From: Burkholderia stagnalis | GTDB lineage: Bacteria; Pseudomonadota; Gammaproteobacteria; Burkholderiales; Burkholderiaceae | DNA length: 64,000 nt | Direction: 5' to 3' | Assembly (NCBI RefSeq): GCF_902830275.1 | Contig: NZ_CADESW010000013.1 | Location: forward strand, 1-64,000 | Shown: piece after piece, positions 1-9,086 of the stretch | Position numbering within the stretch: the stretch's first letter is position 1 | Layout of the letters: every line of letters begins with the position of its first letter | Notes under the pieces: generated by a model | Databases searched by the model: none | What the model saw: only the letters and a program-made list of their open reading frames with translations | What the model was told of the DNA's origin: nothing | Position numbers and translations under genes: made by a program

Positions 1-3000
1 CGCTGTCGACCTCGACGTCGACCGGCATCGGTTCGCTGTCGACGGGGTTGAGCACGACCAACAGCACGGTGACGTCGCTGTCGACGTCGGCTTCGACAGG
101 AATTTCGTCGGCCAACAGTTCGATCGCGTCGCTGTCGACCTCGACGTCGACCGGCATCGGTTCGCTGTCGACGGGGTTGAGCACGACCAACAGCACGGTG
201 ACGTCGTTGTCGACATCAGCGTCGACGGGGATCAGCACGGCGCAAAGTGGCGTCGACTCGCTGTCCACGGGGCTGTCGACCACCAACAGCACGGCCACGT
301 CACTGTCGACCTCCGCTTCGACCGGCATCTCGTCGGCCAATAGCGCGATCGCATCGCTGTCCACGTCGGCCTCGACCGGCATCGGCTCGCTGTCGACGGG
401 CTTGAGCACCGCTGTCTCCACCACCAACAACCTCGGCAGCGGCACCGCTGCGGCGCTTGGCGGTGGTGCGACCTACAATCCGGCGACCGGCACGATTTCC
501 GCGCCGTCGTACACCACGTACAACGCGAACGGCACGACGAGTACCGTCAACAATGTGGGCGCCGCGATCGACAGTATCAACAGCCAGGGCATCAAGTACT
601 TCCACGCGAACTCGACTGCGCCGGACAGCAAGGCTCTCGGCACCGATTCGGTCGCCATCGGCCCGAACGCCGCTGCGAACAATGCCGGCGACGTCGCACT
701 CGGCAGCGGCTCCGTCACGGCGGCGGCGAACCCGACGGCGAGCGCGACCATCGGCGGCACAAGCTACTCGTTCGCTGGTGCGACGCCGAGCAGCGTCGTC
801 AGCGTCGGCGCAGCCGGCGCCGAGCGTCAGGTGACCAACGTTGCAGCGGGCCAGGTGACGGCGACGAGTACGGACGCGATCAACGGCTCGCAGCTGTTCG
901 CAACGAACACGGCAATCAACAGTCTGTCGACATCCACGTCGACGGGGTTGAGCACGGCGACCAGCTCGATTGCATCGCTGTCCACGTCGGCTTCGACCGG
1001 CATCGGCTCGTTGTCGACGGGCCTGAGCACGACTGACAGCACGGTGGCTTCGCTGTCGACGTCCACGTCGACAGGGTTGAGCACGGCGACCAGCTCGATT
1101 GCATCGCTGTCCACGTCGGCATCGACCGGCATCGGCTCGTTGTCGACGGGCCTGAGCACGACTGACAGCACGGTGGCATCGCTGTCGACGTCCACGTCGA
1201 CGGGTCTGAGCACGGCGACCAGCTCGATCGCGTCGCTCTCAACCTCGACCTCGACGGCGATCAACGCAGCAAAGACGCACTACTACAGCGTGAACGACAA
1301 CGGCACGCAACAGGGCAACTACAACAACGACGGCGCGACCGGCATCAACGCACTGGCCGCGGGCACGAACGCGACTGCGGCGGGTGCGAGCAGCGTGGCG
1401 GTCGGCGACGGCGCGAACTCGGGCGCGAGCGGTTCGGTCGCGATCGGCAAGGGCGCGATGGCGACGAACGCGAACGACGTGGCATTGGGCTCGAGCTCGG
1501 TGACGACGGCGGCCAATCCGACGGTGTCGGGCACGGTCGGTGGCGTGACGTACAACTACGCGGGCACCAATCCGACGGGCGTCGTGAGCATCGGCGCGCC
1601 AGGCGTGGAGCGCCAGATCACGAACGTCGCAGCAGGCCAGGTGACGGCGACGAGCACGGACGCGATCAACGGCTCGCAGCTGTTCGCGACGAACACGGCG
1701 ATCAACAGCCTGTCGACGTCCACGTCGACGGGTTTGAGCGCGGCCACCAGCTCGATCGCATCGCTGTCCACGTCGGCTTCGACCGGTATCAGCTCGTTGT
1801 CGACGGGCCTGAGCACAACCGACAGCACGGTCGCCTCGCTGTCGACGTTGACCTCGACCGGCATCGGCTCGCTGTCCACCGGCCTGAGCACGACCAATAG
1901 CAGCGTCGCCTCGCTGTCGACGTCGACCTCGACCGGCTTCAGCTCGCTTTCGACCGCGCTGAACGCATCGAAAACACACTACTACAGCGTGAACGACAAC
2001 GGCACGCAGCAGGGCAACTACAACAACGACGGCGCGACCGGCATCAACGCACTGGCCGCAGGCACGAACGCAACGGCGGCAGGCGCAAGCAGCGTAGCGG
2101 TCGGCGACGGCGCGAATGCGAACTCGGGCGGCGCGGTCGCGATCGGTCAGAGCGCGATGGCGACGGGCGGCAAGGCGGTATCGATCGGGGTCGGCAACAC
2201 GGCGTCGGGCGACGGCGCGGTTGCGATCGGCGATCCGAACGTGGCAACCGGCACGGGCGCAGTGGCGATGGGGGCGAACAACACGTCGAACGGCCAGGGC
2301 GCGGTCGCGCTGGGCAATGCCAACGTCGCGACGGGGACGGGCTCGGTCGCGCTCGGCAACACATCGACGGCAGCGGGCGCGGGTTCGATCGCACTGGGCT
2401 CGAGCGCCGTGGCCAACAACGCGAACGACGTGGCGCTGGGCTCGGGCTCGGTAACGGCGGCAGCGAACCCGACCGCCAGCGCGACGATCAATGGCACGAC
2501 GTATGTGCTTGCCGGCGCAAGTCCGACGAGCGTCGTCAGCGTGGGCGCACCGGGCGCGGAGCGCCAAATTACCAACGTGGCGGCAGGCAGGGCCTCGGCG
2601 ACGAGCACCGATGCAGTCAACGGGTCGCAGTTGTACGCGACCAATCAGGCGGTCGACAGCCTTGGCAATACCGTCAACAACATTGTCAACGGCGGCGGCA
2701 TCAAGTACTTCCACGCGAATTCGACGCTGCCGGACAGCCAGGCGCTCGGCGCCGATTCGGTGGCGATCGGCCCGAATGCGGTGGCGAACAACGCGGGCGA
2801 CGTTGCGCTGGGTTCGGGTTCGACGACGGCGGCGGCGAACCCGACGGCAAGTGCGACGATCGGCGGCGCGAGCTACACGTTCGCCGGTGCGACACCGGTC
2901 AGCGTCGTCAGCGTGGGCGCACCGGGCGCGGAACGCCAGATCACCAACGTGGCAGCCGGCCGGGTAACGGCGAGCAGCACGGACGCGGTCAACGGCTCGC

Positions 3001-3794
3001 AGCTGTACACGACGATCCAGGCGATCAACAGCCTGTCGACGTCGACGATGTCGAATATCGCGTCGCTTTCGACGAGCCAGGGAACCAGCACCACGCTGAT
3101 CACGTCGCTGTCGACGAGCATCAGTCGCCTGTCCACTGCATCGACGGGTAGCACCGCCCATTACGTCAGCGTGAACGACGCCGGCTCGCAGCAAGGGAAT
3201 TTCGACAACACGGGCGCAACCGGAACGAATGCGGTCGCAATCGGCGCAAACGCGATCGCATCGCAAGCCAACTCCGTGGCGCTGGGCAACGGCGCCAGCG
3301 CGAACAGCGATGGCGGGACCGTGATCGGTGCCAAGGCACTGGTGTCGGGCAGCAACGCCACGGCGATCGGCCAGGGCGCAGCGGCGATGGCGCCCGGTGC
3401 GGTGGCGCTGGGCGCGAACTCGATGGCGACCGAGGCAAACACGGTATCGGTCGGTGCGCCCGGCAGCGAGCGTCGGATCACGAATGTCGCGGCAGGCGTC
3501 AACCCGACGGACGCGGTGAACGTGTCGCAGCTGGGCGCCGTGCAGTCCAGCGTCAACGACGTGGCTCGCAAGGCGTATGCAGGCGTTGCGGCCGCCACCG
3601 CGCTGACGATGATTCCGGAGGTGGACGCGGGCAAGACGATTGCCGTCGGGATTGGCAGCGCGAGCTATCAAGGCTACAGCGCCGTTGCGATCGGGTTCAC
3701 CGCGCGCCTCACGGACAACCTGAAGCTGAAAGGTGGAGTCGGCGGCGGCAGTGCGGGTTACACGTATGGTGTGGGTGTCGGCTACCAGTGGTAA
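1..3794 (+). CDS. Trimeric autotransporter adhesin (YadA-like), 5' end outside window
   Basis: The reading frame is open from base 3 of the window, so the start, signal peptide and N-terminal region lie upstream; about 1263 codons are visible. The visible part alternates Ser/Thr-rich stalk segments (SLSTSxSTG repeats) with YadA-type head repeats (variants of AxAxGxxSVAxG such as 'SVAIGPNA', 'DVALGSGS') and neck modules ending 'ITNVAAGQVTATSTDAINGS'. The last ~75 residues ('KAYAGVAAATAL...GVGYQW', ending in Trp) are a YadA anchor, the trimeric beta-barrel that holds such proteins in the outer membrane (family knowledge). Head and neck modules are duplicated almost verbatim, for example the block beginning KTHYYSVNDNG near 1270 and 1970. 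Followed 90 bp later by an OmpA-like lipoprotein. Expected role is surface adhesion; the ligand cannot be read from sequence. Confidence 0.93.
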   Translation, partial: LSTSTSTGIGSLSTGLSTTNSTVTSLSTSASTGISSANSSIASLSTSTSTGIGSLSTGLSTTNSTVTSLSTSASTGISTAQSGVDSLSTGLSTTNSTATSLSTSASTGISSANSAIASLSTSASTGIGSLSTGLSTAVSTTNNLGSGTAAALGGGATYNPATGTISAPSYTTYNANGTTSTVNNVGAAIDSINSQGIKYFHANSTAPDSKALGTDSVAIGPNAAANNAGDVALGSGSVTAAANPTASATIGGTSYSFAGATPSSVVSVGAAGAERQVTNVAAGQVTATSTDAINGSQLFATNTAINSLSTSTSTGLSTATSSIASLSTSASTGIGSLSTGLSTTDSTVASLSTSTSTGLSTATSSIASLSTSASTGIGSLSTGLSTTDSTVASLSTSTSTGLSTATSSIASLSTSTSTAINAAKTHYYSVNDNGTQQGNYNNDGATGINALAAGTNATAAGASSVAVGDGANSGASGSVAIGKGAMATNANDVALGSSSVTTAANPTVSGTVGGVTYNYAGTNPTGVVSIGAPGVERQITNVAAGQVTATSTDAINGSQLFATNTAINSLSTSTSTGLSAATSSIASLSTSASTGISSLSTGLSTTDSTVASLSTLTSTGIGSLSTGLSTTNSSVASLSTSTSTGFSSLSTALNASKTHYYSVNDNGTQQGNYNNDGATGINALAAGTNATAAGASSVAVGDGANANSGGAVAIGQSAMATGGKAVSIGVGNTASGDGAVAIGDPNVATGTGAVAMGANNTSNGQGAVALGNANVATGTGSVALGNTSTAAGAGSIALGSSAVANNANDVALGSGSVTAAANPTASATINGTTYVLAGASPTSVVSVGAPGAERQITNVAAGRASATSTDAVNGSQLYATNQAVDSLGNTVNNIVNGGGIKYFHANSTLPDSQALGADSVAIGPNAVANNAGDVALGSGSTTAAANPTASATIGGASYTFAGATPVSVVSVGAPGAERQITNVAAGRVTASSTDAVNGSQLYTTIQAINSLSTSTMSNIASLSTSQGTSTTLITSLSTSISRLSTASTGSTAHYVSVNDAGSQQGNFDNTGATGTNAVAIGANAIASQANSVALGNGASANSDGGTVIGAKALVSGSNATAIGQGAAAMAPGAVALGANSMATEANTVSVGAPGSERRITNVAAGVNPTDAVNVSQLGAVQSSVNDVARKAYAGVAAATALTMIPEVDAGKTIAVGIGSASYQGYSAVAIGFTARLTDNLKLKGGVGGGSAGYTYGVGVGYQW
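911..1256 (+). repeat. 129-bp tandem repeat inside the adhesin gene
   Basis: A 129-bp (43-codon) unit recurs in phase: the string AGCACGGCGACCAGCTCGAT begins at 951, 1080 and 1209 (one late base differs in the last copy). Each unit encodes stalk sequence of the form STATSSIASLSTSASTGIGS. The period is a multiple of three, so gain or loss of a unit would keep the frame and change stalk length. Confidence 0.85.
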
Positions 3795-3884
3795 GCGAGC
3801 GACGGGACGCATCGGGACGCCATGCGTGTCGCGGTGTGCTTCCCAGGCATGGGCGAACGTGAAACAACAAGAGTGAGGGACGTC

Positions 3885-4577
3885 ATGTCTACTGGAAAAT
3901 CCGTAATTCTGTTCGGTCTGGTGTTGCTCGCCGGATGCACGAGCGCATCGGGGCCGACCTATTCGAATTACACGCTTACGTTACCCAATGGTGAGGCGGC
4001 CTATCGCGTGACTTGCCATGGTCTCCTCGAAGGGCCGGGCGCTTGTCGGAAACAGGCGGACGAGATCTGCAAAGGGCAGCCGGTCAGGATGCTGTCCGCC
4101 GAATCTCGCCTGGGCGTCACGACCGACGGAAAGCCCGATGACCGGAGCATCACGTTCCAATGCGGCGCTGAGGCGCAGGCTTCGCCGGCCGAGCCTGCCG
4201 TTACGCCATCCACATCATCGTTGCCGAAAAACGTGTCACTGAGTGCCGATGCGAACTTCGATACGGCGAAGGACACGCTGAAGCCTGCCGCACGGGCGCG
4301 GCTGGATGACCTGATCAATCAGGTTCGCGGTGCGCGGATCGGCACGGTGACCGTCAACGGCTATACCGACTCGGTCGGATCCGACGCGTACAACCAGGAT
4401 CTTTCCGAGCGTCGCGCACGCGCCGTCGCAACGTATCTCCAGGCGCACGGGCTCAAGGCGGAACGCTTCGTGAATCACGGATACGGCAAGGAAAATCCGG
4501 TCGATTCGAATGCGACCGAAGCCGGGCGCGGGAAGAATCGTCGGGTAGAAGTGCTGATGGATATCGGCAGGTCGTAG
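3885..4577 (+). CDS. OmpA-family lipoprotein
   Basis: 230 residues. The ATG at 3885 is chosen because it is preceded by a purine-rich RBS (GAGTGAGGGA) and starts a lipoprotein signal, MSTGKSVILFGLVLLAGC, with lipobox LAGC (Cys18); the frame extends upstream to 3822 but would bury the signal. The C-terminal ~110 residues are an OmpA/Pal-type peptidoglycan-binding domain ('NFDTAKDTLKPAARARLDDL', 'VNGYTDSVGSDAYN', 'LSERRARAVATYL', 'GRGKNRRVEV'). The expected role is linking outer membrane and peptidoglycan. Lying directly after the adhesin gene, it may support display of the trimeric adhesin, as proposed for comparable Burkholderia clusters (inference). Confidence 0.88.
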   Translation: MSTGKSVILFGLVLLAGCTSASGPTYSNYTLTLPNGEAAYRVTCHGLLEGPGACRKQADEICKGQPVRMLSAESRLGVTTDGKPDDRSITFQCGAEAQASPAEPAVTPSTSSLPKNVSLSADANFDTAKDTLKPAARARLDDLINQVRGARIGTVTVNGYTDSVGSDAYNQDLSERRARAVATYLQAHGLKAERFVNHGYGKENPVDSNATEAGRGKNRRVEVLMDIGRS

Positions 4578-4667
4578 CAGGTTGCCGGAAAGGCATCGGT
4601 TTATCGCAGGGAGCGACTTGGTGGCCTCGCGTCAGGTTCCTTGATGAGCAGCTGTGCCGTGGTGGTT

Positions 4668-4693
4668 GGGGCGTCACGGGATGCCCCCTTTTT
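4668..4693 (+). terminator. Rho-independent terminator after the OmpA-like gene
   Basis: A 7-bp stem (GGGGCGT / ATGCCCC, one G-T pair) with loop CACGGG at 4668-4687 is followed by CTTTTT. It lies 90 bp after the lipoprotein stop and just before the next start, so it separates the two transcripts. Confidence 0.7.
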
Positions 4694-4713
4694 ATCGAAG
4701 CAGTAGTCCAGCC

Positions 4714-5322
4714 ATGTTCATTTCGAATTCGCGTGCACGACGCCCTTCGGCGAAATCATGGTATGCCGCATGCCTGAAGGTGGCATGCGGCATTGGTGCG
4801 CTGACGGGAGTTTCCATGCAGGTGGCCATCGCCCAATCCGGTTCGATGGTGCCGTCGACGACGCCAGATCTCCCCCAAACGGTACTCGCACAGGCGGCAC
4901 GCGCCGTGGGTGCGCGACGCTGCCTGGCAGCGGTTTCTCAGATATCCGATCGCATGTTCGCGCAAACGAAGCATACGGATGTCGCGCTGGACTGGGATCG
5001 CGGCAATCCGGATGGAGAGCCGGTGTTCTCGCTATCCGGGCTCGAATACCCGGACGCGTCCGCGGTGTTGTCGCTGACAACGGCGCCATCGCCGGCGGGC
5101 GGCTGCACGATCATGGTCGAGCGGATTTCCAGCGCGCCGACGCCGTGCAAGGCGGTCGCGCGTTCGACCTTGGCCGGTTACAGCGGTACGCAGCTGGTCA
5201 AGGCCGTGACCGTCTACGTGAATCCGGCTCGGCCGCGCGAAACCGTGACGCTCGTCGACTCGCCACCGAGCTGCCTGATCATCCGCAGGCAGGTCGGATT
5301 CAACTGGGGCGTGGCGCGGTAG
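4714..5322 (+). CDS. Exported hypothetical protein
   Basis: 202 residues from the ATG at 4714, giving a signal-like N-terminus (basic stretch, then CLKVACGIGALTGVSMQVAIA, cleavage expected after AIA). The mature part carries several cysteines ('GARRCLAAV', 'GGCTIMVERI', 'APTPCKAVA', 'PPSCLIIRRQ') that could form disulfides. No recognised domain. Its place between an OmpA-like lipoprotein and an H-NS-like gene matches a small conserved hypothetical in Burkholderia trimeric-adhesin clusters, suggesting an envelope role linked to the adhesin (inference). Confidence 0.7.
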   Translation: MFISNSRARRPSAKSWYAACLKVACGIGALTGVSMQVAIAQSGSMVPSTTPDLPQTVLAQAARAVGARRCLAAVSQISDRMFAQTKHTDVALDWDRGNPDGEPVFSLSGLEYPDASAVLSLTTAPSPAGGCTIMVERISSAPTPCKAVARSTLAGYSGTQLVKAVTVYVNPARPRETVTLVDSPPSCLIIRRQVGFNWGVAR

Positions 5323-5393
5323 AGCGGGTGGTGCAGGTAAGACAGCGCCGGGCGGCGTGAGCCTCGGCAGACGCGTATCGACGAGAAACGGCC

Positions 5394-5717
5394 ATGAATA
5401 CGTATCGCGAATTATTGAATCAACTCGAAAAGCTGAAGATGGAAATCGAGGTCGCCCGTGAGCAGGAGGCGCGCCTGATCGCGGAACGCGTCGTCGAGCT
5501 GCTCGCGGAGAGCGGTGTCATTCGCGGCTCCCTCGCGCAGCAAGGTCGGAATCGGCGCGTTCGCGTGTCGGTCAAGCCGAAGTATTGGGATCCGAAAACG
5601 GGCGCCACGTGGTCCGGGAGAGGGCGCACGCCGCATTGGCTGGTGGGCAAGGATCCCGAGCAATTCCGGATCGATCATGTCGACGACGCGCTGCGCCGGA
5701 ACGACGAATCGCAATGA
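5394..5717 (+). CDS. H-NS family nucleoid protein
   Basis: 107 residues, normal for short Burkholderia H-NS/MvaT-like proteins. Residues 1-45 form a charged coiled-coil oligomerisation region ('LLNQLEKLKMEIEVAREQEA'). The C-terminus has the H-NS DNA-binding signature 'YWDPKTGATWSGRGRTPHWL', an AT-hook-like loop that reads AT-rich minor grooves. Located between the adhesin cluster and an EAL gene, it is a reasonable candidate silencer of this surface locus (inference). Confidence 0.88.
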   Translation: MNTYRELLNQLEKLKMEIEVAREQEARLIAERVVELLAESGVIRGSLAQQGRNRRVRVSVKPKYWDPKTGATWSGRGRTPHWLVGKDPEQFRIDHVDDALRRNDESQ

Positions 5718-5781
5718 ATCGCGGCCACTGGCCCGATTGCAACGGCCGGGCGTTGGCGGACTTTGCAACAGCGGAGGCGGG

Positions 5782-6585
5782 ATGCACAGCGACCCATGTC
5801 ATGCCGACGGCGTGAGCACGCAGCAGCATACGGATGCCGGTCTTCACGACGATCTGCGCATCGCGCTGCTGCGTCATGAGTTTTTCGTCGTGTACCAGCC
5901 GGTTGTCGACGTCGCGTCGAACCGGGTGGTGTCGCACGAGGCGCTGATCCGCTGGCAGCACCCCGTGAGAGGGCTGGTGACGCCCGGGGCATTTATCGAA
6001 ACGGCGGAGCGGACGGGGCTCGTTCTCCGCATCACGGAAGTCGTGCTGGAGCAGGTGTGTCGCACGCTCAAGATCGGGAGCGGACGCTTTCCCATATCCG
6101 TCAACCTTTCAGCGGTTTGCCTGACGGCAGGCGGGGTGCCCGATGCGATTCGCTCCGTCCTTCGGCGTTTCGATGTTCCGCCGGAGCGGCTGATTCTTGA
6201 AATGACGGAAACGGCCACGCTGGAGCACGCCGATCACGTGATGGCCCAGCTCGATGCGTTGCGTGCGATGAACGTCGGGATCGTCATGGACGACTTCGGC
6301 ACGGGATATGCGTCGCTGGTCAACTTGTGGCGATATCCGCTCAGCGGAGTGAAGATCGATCGCTCGCTGCTGGAGGATATCCCGCATGACGCGCGACCTT
6401 GCCTGATCGTCGCGAGCATGATCGAGATGGCGCGCAAGCTCGGTCTGTCGGTCGTCGTCGAAGGCGTCGAGAACGATCGTCAACTGGACTGGATCCGGCA
6501 ATTTCCGGATGTGCTGGCGCAGGGCTACTTGTTCGGCATGCCTTCGGCCGAGATCAGGTGCGAGGGACGCCATTCCGGAACGTGA
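5782..6585 (+). CDS. EAL-domain c-di-GMP phosphodiesterase
   Basis: 267 residues from the ATG at 5782, preceded by GCGGAGGCGGG; upstream codons in this frame overlap the H-NS gene and are ignored. The protein is a stand-alone EAL domain. Conserved motifs are present: EALIRW (signature Glu), VNLSA, EMTET, DDFGTGYASL (metal-binding Asp pair), KIDRSLL, EGVEN and AQGYLFGMP. The catalytic set therefore looks complete, predicting hydrolysis of c-di-GMP to pGpG. There is no transmembrane or sensory domain. Next to adhesin and H-NS genes it fits local control of attachment versus dispersal (inference). Confidence 0.88.
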   Translation: MHSDPCHADGVSTQQHTDAGLHDDLRIALLRHEFFVVYQPVVDVASNRVVSHEALIRWQHPVRGLVTPGAFIETAERTGLVLRITEVVLEQVCRTLKIGSGRFPISVNLSAVCLTAGGVPDAIRSVLRRFDVPPERLILEMTETATLEHADHVMAQLDALRAMNVGIVMDDFGTGYASLVNLWRYPLSGVKIDRSLLEDIPHDARPCLIVASMIEMARKLGLSVVVEGVENDRQLDWIRQFPDVLAQGYLFGMPSAEIRCEGRHSGT

Positions 6586-6658
6586 CGGGCCGGCAGCCCC
6601 GAATGGAAAGCGGCCGACCCGGCGCCGGCCGGCGAGTCCTTCCCGCGTGGCCGCGCGC

Positions 6659-8122
6659 TCACCACCCGAACTTCAGCTCGACGCCCAGGTACTCGCTGTT
6701 GTGGCCGCCCGCCGCGCGGATCGTATCGCCGACCGCATAGTAGACGCCTTCGACGGCCCCCGTCAGGTGGCTGTTGAACGTATAGTCGGCGCGCACCTGC
6801 GCATATGCCCCCGTCCAGCGCGTGCCGCGCCCGGCGGTGCCCGCGACCGGGGTGGCGGGCTGCGTGTAGACCGCGTCGTCCGTCGTCGCGCGCCACTGGA
6901 ATGCGAGCGCGCCGAGCAGCGTGAGCTTCGGCAACGGCTTGACCGTGATCGACGGCTTCACGTGAATCAGGTTCGAATAGCCGGTGAAACCCGCGAGCGT
7001 GAAGTAGTAGCCGTTCGGAAACAGCGGATTGAACGTGCCGAGCGTGCCGTCGCCCGGATGCCGGTCGCCGGACGCCGCGTCGATCTGCAATCCGACGCGC
7101 GGCGACCATGCGGCCTTGGCGAACGTGTAGCCGACGCGCGAACCCGCCGCCCACGCGCGCACGCGCTCGGGGCCGACGCTGCCCGTCTGCCCCATTGCTT
7201 CGAGATCCCAATCGATGCCGCTGGCCGCGCCCGCGAAGCGCGCATCGAACACGTTGCGGCGTTCGTTGCCGCGTGCGCCGATGTAGCGTGCGTTGTCGCG
7301 CTCGTACAGCGAGTAGTACGCGGAGAGCTCGTTTTTCCCGAGCACCTGGCGTTCGATCCGGATCGTATGAAACCGCATGCCCGGGTTCGACGTATCGTCG
7401 AACGCCTTGACGTCGCGATACTGCACCGGCTGGCTGACGAAGCCGATCACGCGCCACGGGCCGCTCACCCAGTTCGCCCACACCGCATCGAACGATTGCC
7501 GCACGTTCGGGCCGTCGCGCGACGACACGAAGCGCTGCAGGTCGAACAGGAAATCCTGCCGCCCGACGCGGACCTTCAACGTGCCCGCATCGAACGGCTG
7601 CACGAACGACACGAACGCGAGCCGCAGGTCGAGCGGATTCTTGTCGACGGGCGTCACGGTGTTCTTGCCGAACGCGCGCGCATCCTCGAACTCGGTGTAC
7701 AGCTCGACGTGCCGGTTCAGGTGCACGTCGACGTTGAAGCGAAAACGCTGGATCAGGTACGAATCGCCGGCCGTCTTCCCGACGCCGAAATTGCCCGCGT
7801 CGGACGATTCGAACCGCTCGCGCAGCACCGCGCCCAGCGACACGTAGCTGTACGGATCGGTGGCCGACAGCGGGATGTACTTCAGGCTGTCGAGCGGTTC
7901 GGTGCGCAAGGCCGGGTTCGCGAGCGCATACCAGCGTTCCTGCCAGCGGTTCGTCATGATCGCCGGGCGCTGCGCCGGCAGGTCGTCCGGCACGATCGGC
8001 GCGTCGGTTTCCTGCGCGGCGGCCGCCATCGGCCAGAGCGGCAGCAGCGCGAACAGCGATGCGCAGAACCGCACGGCGCGCGCGCGACGCGGTTCAGGCG
8101 CGCGGCTGGCGGTGCGCGTCAC
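6659..8122 (-). CDS. Outer-membrane porin of the alginate-export type
   Basis: 487 residues from a GTG at 8122 that overlaps the stop of the upstream VOC gene (GTGA), implying translational coupling. A Sec signal follows (AVRFCASLFALLPLWPMAAAA, then QETDAP). The rest alternates amphipathic beta-strand motifs and ends ELKFGW with a C-terminal aromatic, typical of outer-membrane barrels; segments such as 'FRFNVDVHLNRHVELYTEFE' and 'VRVGRQDFLFDLQRF' resemble the alginate-export family. These barrels often serve small organic solutes rather than alginate itself. It is the last gene of the leftward operon beginning at XapX, so it may import the compound handled by the amidohydrolase (inference). 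Confidence 0.75.
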   Translation of the reverse strand: MTRTASRAPEPRRARAVRFCASLFALLPLWPMAAAAQETDAPIVPDDLPAQRPAIMTNRWQERWYALANPALRTEPLDSLKYIPLSATDPYSYVSLGAVLRERFESSDAGNFGVGKTAGDSYLIQRFRFNVDVHLNRHVELYTEFEDARAFGKNTVTPVDKNPLDLRLAFVSFVQPFDAGTLKVRVGRQDFLFDLQRFVSSRDGPNVRQSFDAVWANWVSGPWRVIGFVSQPVQYRDVKAFDDTSNPGMRFHTIRIERQVLGKNELSAYYSLYERDNARYIGARGNERRNVFDARFAGAASGIDWDLEAMGQTGSVGPERVRAWAAGSRVGYTFAKAAWSPRVGLQIDAASGDRHPGDGTLGTFNPLFPNGYYFTLAGFTGYSNLIHVKPSITVKPLPKLTLLGALAFQWRATTDDAVYTQPATPVAGTAGRGTRWTGAYAQVRADYTFNSHLTGAVEGVYYAVGDTIRAAGGHNSEYLGVELKFGW

Positions 8123-9060
8123 GGCTGCGCCGTCTGGTGGATCTCGGCGACGTAGCCGCCGGGGAATTGCACCATCGCGGCGTCGCGTCCATCGGCCGAA
8201 TACGGCGGCACGAGCACGGTCACGCCCGCGGCCTTCGCCTTGTCGAGCGTCTCCGCCAGGTTCGCGACTTCGTAGCCGGTGGTGTCGCGGCCGTACGGAT
8301 AGGGCAGGCGGCCGTCCGTCACGAGCACGACCATCTTGCCGAACGGCGATTCGATCCGCACCCGGCGATAGTGGTCGTCGGGCCGGCCGATCTCGACGCC
8401 GGGCGCCTGCGCGACGTCGGACACCACCTTGCCGTGCGAGAAGCGCGCGAAGCCGCGGATCAACGCGTTCGCGACGTCGCTGGGCACGTAGACGCGGTTC
8501 TCCGGCACGCGTTCGAACGGCGCGTAGTTGGGCTTCGTCGTGTGGACGTAGAGCTGCATGTTGACGCCGCCCGGCCACTGGATCACCGCGTCGCGGCCGA
8601 TGGGATCCGGGAACGTCTCGACCAGCACGCTCGCGCCGGCTGCCCGCGCATCGCGGATCGCGCGGTCGATGTCGCTCACGAGGTAGCCGGTGCGTTCCGC
8701 GCCGAACGGATAGGGCACGGGCGTCTTGAAGCCGAACAGCGACACCGTGCCGACCGGCGTCTGCAGCAGTTGCGACGTGGTCGAGCTGGGCGTCGGCGTG
8801 ACCGTCGCGACGACCTGCGGCGTGCTCTTGCCGCCGAAGGTCGCGAGGAAGCTCGCGACGAAGCGGTCGACGTCCTCGGGCGCGACGTACACGTGGGTCG
8901 TATCGAATTGCGGCGCGACGGCGACGGTCGGCGCGGGGCGGGCCGGCTGCGCGGCGTGCGCGACGCCCGCCGTGCCGATCGACACGGCGAGGCCGAGTGC
9001 GGCGGAAAGCACGAGCGTCTTGAGTTTCATCGAAGTTTGTTTCATTACCTGGTTCGACAT
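8119..9060 (-). CDS. Exported VOC (glyoxalase-fold) protein
   Basis: 313 residues with an N-terminal signal peptide (MKLKTLVLSAALGLAVSIGTAGVAHA, cleavage near AHA-AQ). Two repeated halves follow, each with a VOC-like pattern ('GTVSLFGFKTPVPYPFGAER...GASVLVETFPDPIGRDAVIQ' and 'ESPFGKMVVLVTDGRLPYPY...GVTVLVPPYSADGRDAAMVQF'), suggesting an internal duplication. Most VOC proteins are cytoplasmic, so the export signal is notable. Start uncertain: in-frame ATGs at 9060, 9045 and 9030, all keeping the signal peptide. Stop overlaps the porin start; the DoxX stop lies 26 bp upstream, so it is operonic. Confidence 0.75.
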   Translation of the reverse strand: MSNQVMKQTSMKLKTLVLSAALGLAVSIGTAGVAHAAQPARPAPTVAVAPQFDTTHVYVAPEDVDRFVASFLATFGGKSTPQVVATVTPTPSSTTSQLLQTPVGTVSLFGFKTPVPYPFGAERTGYLVSDIDRAIRDARAAGASVLVETFPDPIGRDAVIQWPGGVNMQLYVHTTKPNYAPFERVPENRVYVPSDVANALIRGFARFSHGKVVSDVAQAPGVEIGRPDDHYRRVRIESPFGKMVVLVTDGRLPYPYGRDTTGYEVANLAETLDKAKAAGVTVLVPPYSADGRDAAMVQFPGGYVAEIHQTAQP

Positions 9061-9086
9061 GGTGTTGGCATGAGAGGATGAACCGG

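Noticed and set aside
48..1260. Regularly spaced repeats resembling an array
   Set aside because: Repeats are multiples of three, lie inside the adhesin frame and have no unique spacers, so this is not CRISPR.
1239..3812. 857-codon open frame antisense to the adhesin gene
   Set aside because: Arg/His-rich translation typical of the complement of GC-rich repeated coding sequence; the plus strand has clear YadA motifs.
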